Part shown: positions 12,528-14,214 of the stretch, one piece after another
How positions within the stretch are numbered: the first letter of the stretch is position 1
How the letters are laid out: the number at the start of each line of letters is the position of its first letter
Source of the DNA: DASRDS01 sp035569435
GTDB taxonomy: Bacteria > Gemmatimonadota > Gemmatimonadetes > Gemmatimonadales > Gemmatimonadaceae
DNA: 14,214 bases
Direction: 5' to 3'
Assembly (NCBI GenBank): GCA_035569435.1
Contig: DATMNB010000201.1
Span: 1-14,214, forward strand
Made by a program: the position numbers and the translations under genes
Notes under the pieces: model-generated
Databases searched by the model: none
The model's input: only the letters and a program-made list of their open reading frames with translations
What the model was told of the DNA's origin: nothing

Positions 12528-14214
12528 CACGCAGCCCCCGCCCAGAGCGGTGCGTCGATATCGGTCGACGACGACGGGGGCGGCGTGAGCTCGCCGTCCT
12601 CGCCCACGACCTCGACCGCGGACGCGCCACGCGCTTCGTCGAACCGTACCATCATCACGCGATCCAACCCGTCACGCACCGACTCGATGTGCGTGATCAC
12701 GATCACCTGCTCGAATCGGTCGTGCAGCCGTCGCAGCAGGTCGACAACATGGTGTCGCCGCGCTTCATCGAGCGACCCGAACACCTCGTCCAGAATGAGC
12801 AGCGTGAACGACTGCCCCGTGCGCTCGGCGATCATCTGTGAGATCGCGAGCCGGAGCACCAGATTCGCCAGATCCTCTTCCCCGCCCGAAATCACCGGCT
12901 TGGGCACACCGTCTTCGAGCACGATAATGTTGTACTGATCGTCCAGCTCAAGTTCCGCGTACCGGCCGTCGGTGAGCTCGGTCAGAAACCCGCTCGCCAG
13001 CTCGGACACTTCCGGTCGCATCTGGAAGTTGAGATCCTCTCGCAGGTCATTGTAGGCTCTGTCCAGCTCGTCATGCAGCCGCCGCTCCCGCTGCAGCCCA
13101 TCGAGCTTGGCCTGCACCGCATCCAGCGCCCGCCGCGCCGACTCGGCGGCCGCGACCGCCGACCGCCCCATGTCCATATCCCCACGTGCCGCGACCGCAG
13201 CCAGCTCGGCGTCACGCACCAGCGCCGCGGCCTGTTCCCACCGCCTGCGCACACCCGCATGACGTCCCTCATCGAACCGCATCCCCTCGGAACGCTGCCG
13301 CAACTCGGCGAGCCGCGTCACCGCCGCCGCCAGATCCCCAACGATCCGCGCGTGCTCGCGCACCAGCTGCGGCTCGCGCTCGACCGCCGCACCGAGCCGT
13401 GCCGCCCGCGCATCGAGCGGCGCCAAGCGCTCGACGTCGCGCTTGAGCCGCGCGTGCCGCTCGCCATCATACCCCGACGGAATGGCCGCCAACTCCGCGG
13501 CGATCGCCGCCCGCCGCGCGCGCTTTCCATCCGCGTCGCGCCTGAGCGCCGCCAGCTCCTGAACCCCGGCCTGCACTTTGGCCAGACGCCGCTCCAAGGT
13601 CGTCACGTCGGCCGCGAGCGTCTCGCGCCGCGCGTCGAGCGCGGTCACCTCCGCCGGCGGTTGCGTCAGTTGCTTCACCCGATCCTTGTAGTACCGCCCA
13701 TCGACGGTCAGCGTACTGGCCTGCTCATCCAGCAGCGCAACCACCGACGCCAGATGGTCGCCCAACGGTCGCGCGCACGTCGGGCACTCCCCGTCGGGTC
13801 CAAGGTGTACGAGCTGCTCCTTCTGGCGACGGAGCTCCTTGACCTGATCGCCGAGGGCTTTGAGCTTGGTCCGCGCTTCCTCCAGATCCCGCACCCAGTC
13901 GGTGCGCCGCGCCTCCGCTTGTCCCTGCACGTCCGCCAGCTCGGCGCGCCGGGCCGCGATGTCCGACACGAGCGACGTCTCGAGGCTCGGCGCCGTCTCC
14001 AACTTGACGATCCGCTCGTCGAGCCGCGCCAACTCGTCGACCAACGCGCGTTCGTGATCGATCAGACTGTGCCGGCGCCCATCCTCGCGATAGAGCGCAT
14101 CGGTATGCTGCAGCTCCTGCATCAGCGACGGGAATGCGGCCAGCTCCACGCGCAGCCCGTCGAGCTCCTGCCGCGCGCGCCCTAACTCCGACAGCTCCCG
14201 CGCGACCCGCTCCG
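12527..14214 (-). CDS. sbcC: SbcC/Rad50-type SMC-like ATPase, C-terminal part
   Basis: Partner of the SbcD/Mre11 nuclease in processing DNA ends and hairpins. The frame is open to the right edge (561 residues visible, beginning E-R-V-A-R-E-L), so the N-terminal Walker A half lies outside. Seen in order: a coiled coil; a zinc hook CPTC (cysteine codons at 13784-13786 and 13775-13777) that joins two molecules; a second long coiled coil (LERRLAKVQAGVQEL and following); and the C-terminal ATPase lobe. That lobe has the signature ISGGEEDLANLVLRLA (codons near 12892), Walker B FTLLILDE, D-loop FGSLDE and H-loop VITHIE. The first signature residue is I in place of the usual L. The final 30 residues are a Pro/Ser-rich tail. 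An sbcD/mre11 gene would be expected just beyond the window. Rad50-like RecN is excluded by the CxxC hook. Confidence 0.93.
   Translation of the reverse strand, partial: ERVARELSELGRARQELDGLRVELAAFPSLMQELQHTDALYREDGRRHSLIDHERALVDELARLDERIVKLETAPSLETSLVSDIAARRAELADVQGQAEARRTDWVRDLEEARTKLKALGDQVKELRRQKEQLVHLGPDGECPTCARPLGDHLASVVALLDEQASTLTVDGRYYKDRVKQLTQPPAEVTALDARRETLAADVTTLERRLAKVQAGVQELAALRRDADGKRARRAAIAAELAAIPSGYDGERHARLKRDVERLAPLDARAARLGAAVEREPQLVREHARIVGDLAAAVTRLAELRQRSEGMRFDEGRHAGVRRRWEQAAALVRDAELAAVAARGDMDMGRSAVAAAESARRALDAVQAKLDGLQRERRLHDELDRAYNDLREDLNFQMRPEVSELASGFLTELTDGRYAELELDDQYNIIVLEDGVPKPVISGGEEDLANLVLRLAISQMIAERTGQSFTLLILDEVFGSLDEARRHHVVDLLRRLHDRFEQVIVITHIESVRDGLDRVMMVRFDEARGASAVEVVGEDGELTPPPSSSTDIDAPLWAGAA

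Noticed and set aside
13073..14185. 370-codon plus-strand frame opposite the SbcC-like gene
   Set aside because: Arg/Pro/His-rich shadow; the minus strand has the zinc hook and both coiled coils in this range.

Overview
This is a GC-rich chromosomal stretch with several GTG starts and strongly G/C-biased third codon positions. The gene content (NAD-dependent DNA ligase, PleD-like regulators, an Ig-like lipoprotein, a Trm112-type protein) suggests a free-living bacterium. The style of several proteins reminds me of Gemmatimonadota. That is recall and inference, since the window has no rRNA or other marker.

Layout. (1) 1-386, minus strand: the N-terminal third of a pyrimidine-nucleoside phosphorylase, cut by the left edge. 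(2) 387-579: divergent intergenic region with an imperfect inverted repeat at 534-558. (3) 580-5331, plus strand: five tightly packed genes, namely a single-domain response regulator, a receiver-GGDEF diguanylate cyclase, a GAF protein, the complete NAD-dependent DNA ligase ligA, and a stand-alone V4R-domain protein. Spacings run from a 95-bp overlap to a 5-bp gap, so I read this as one operon. (4) 5328-5852, minus strand: a purine-type phosphoribosyltransferase whose stop shares the bases CTAG with the V4R stop. (5) 5911-9900, plus strand: a second coupled operon with a TPR protein, a ParA-type ATPase without ParB, a lipoprotein and a long-chain acyl-CoA synthetase. Its predicted promoter lies so close to the first ATG that the mRNA is probably leaderless. 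(6) 9891-11118, minus strand: folE (GTP cyclohydrolase I) followed by a Trm112-like zinc-ribbon protein with no standard start codon at the expected place. (7) 11119-11552: a hairpin terminator and a small plus-strand membrane peptide. (8) 11553-14214, minus strand: an SbcC/Rad50-type ATPase, cut by the right edge, coupled to a double GNAT acetyltransferase.

How the genes may work together. The first operon joins phosphorelay and cyclic-di-GMP signalling with ligand-sensing GAF and V4R domains around a housekeeping ligase. The second joins a positioning-type ATPase and a TPR scaffold with an envelope lipoprotein and fatty-acid activation. The right third holds folate/queuosine precursor synthesis and double-strand-break processing. 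I found no mobile element, CRISPR array, tRNA or rRNA, and no clear new defence or biosynthetic system. The most unusual items are a triplicated 21-bp repeat that multiplies the start codon of the lipoprotein gene, an apparent ACG start, and a leaderless divergent promoter pair.
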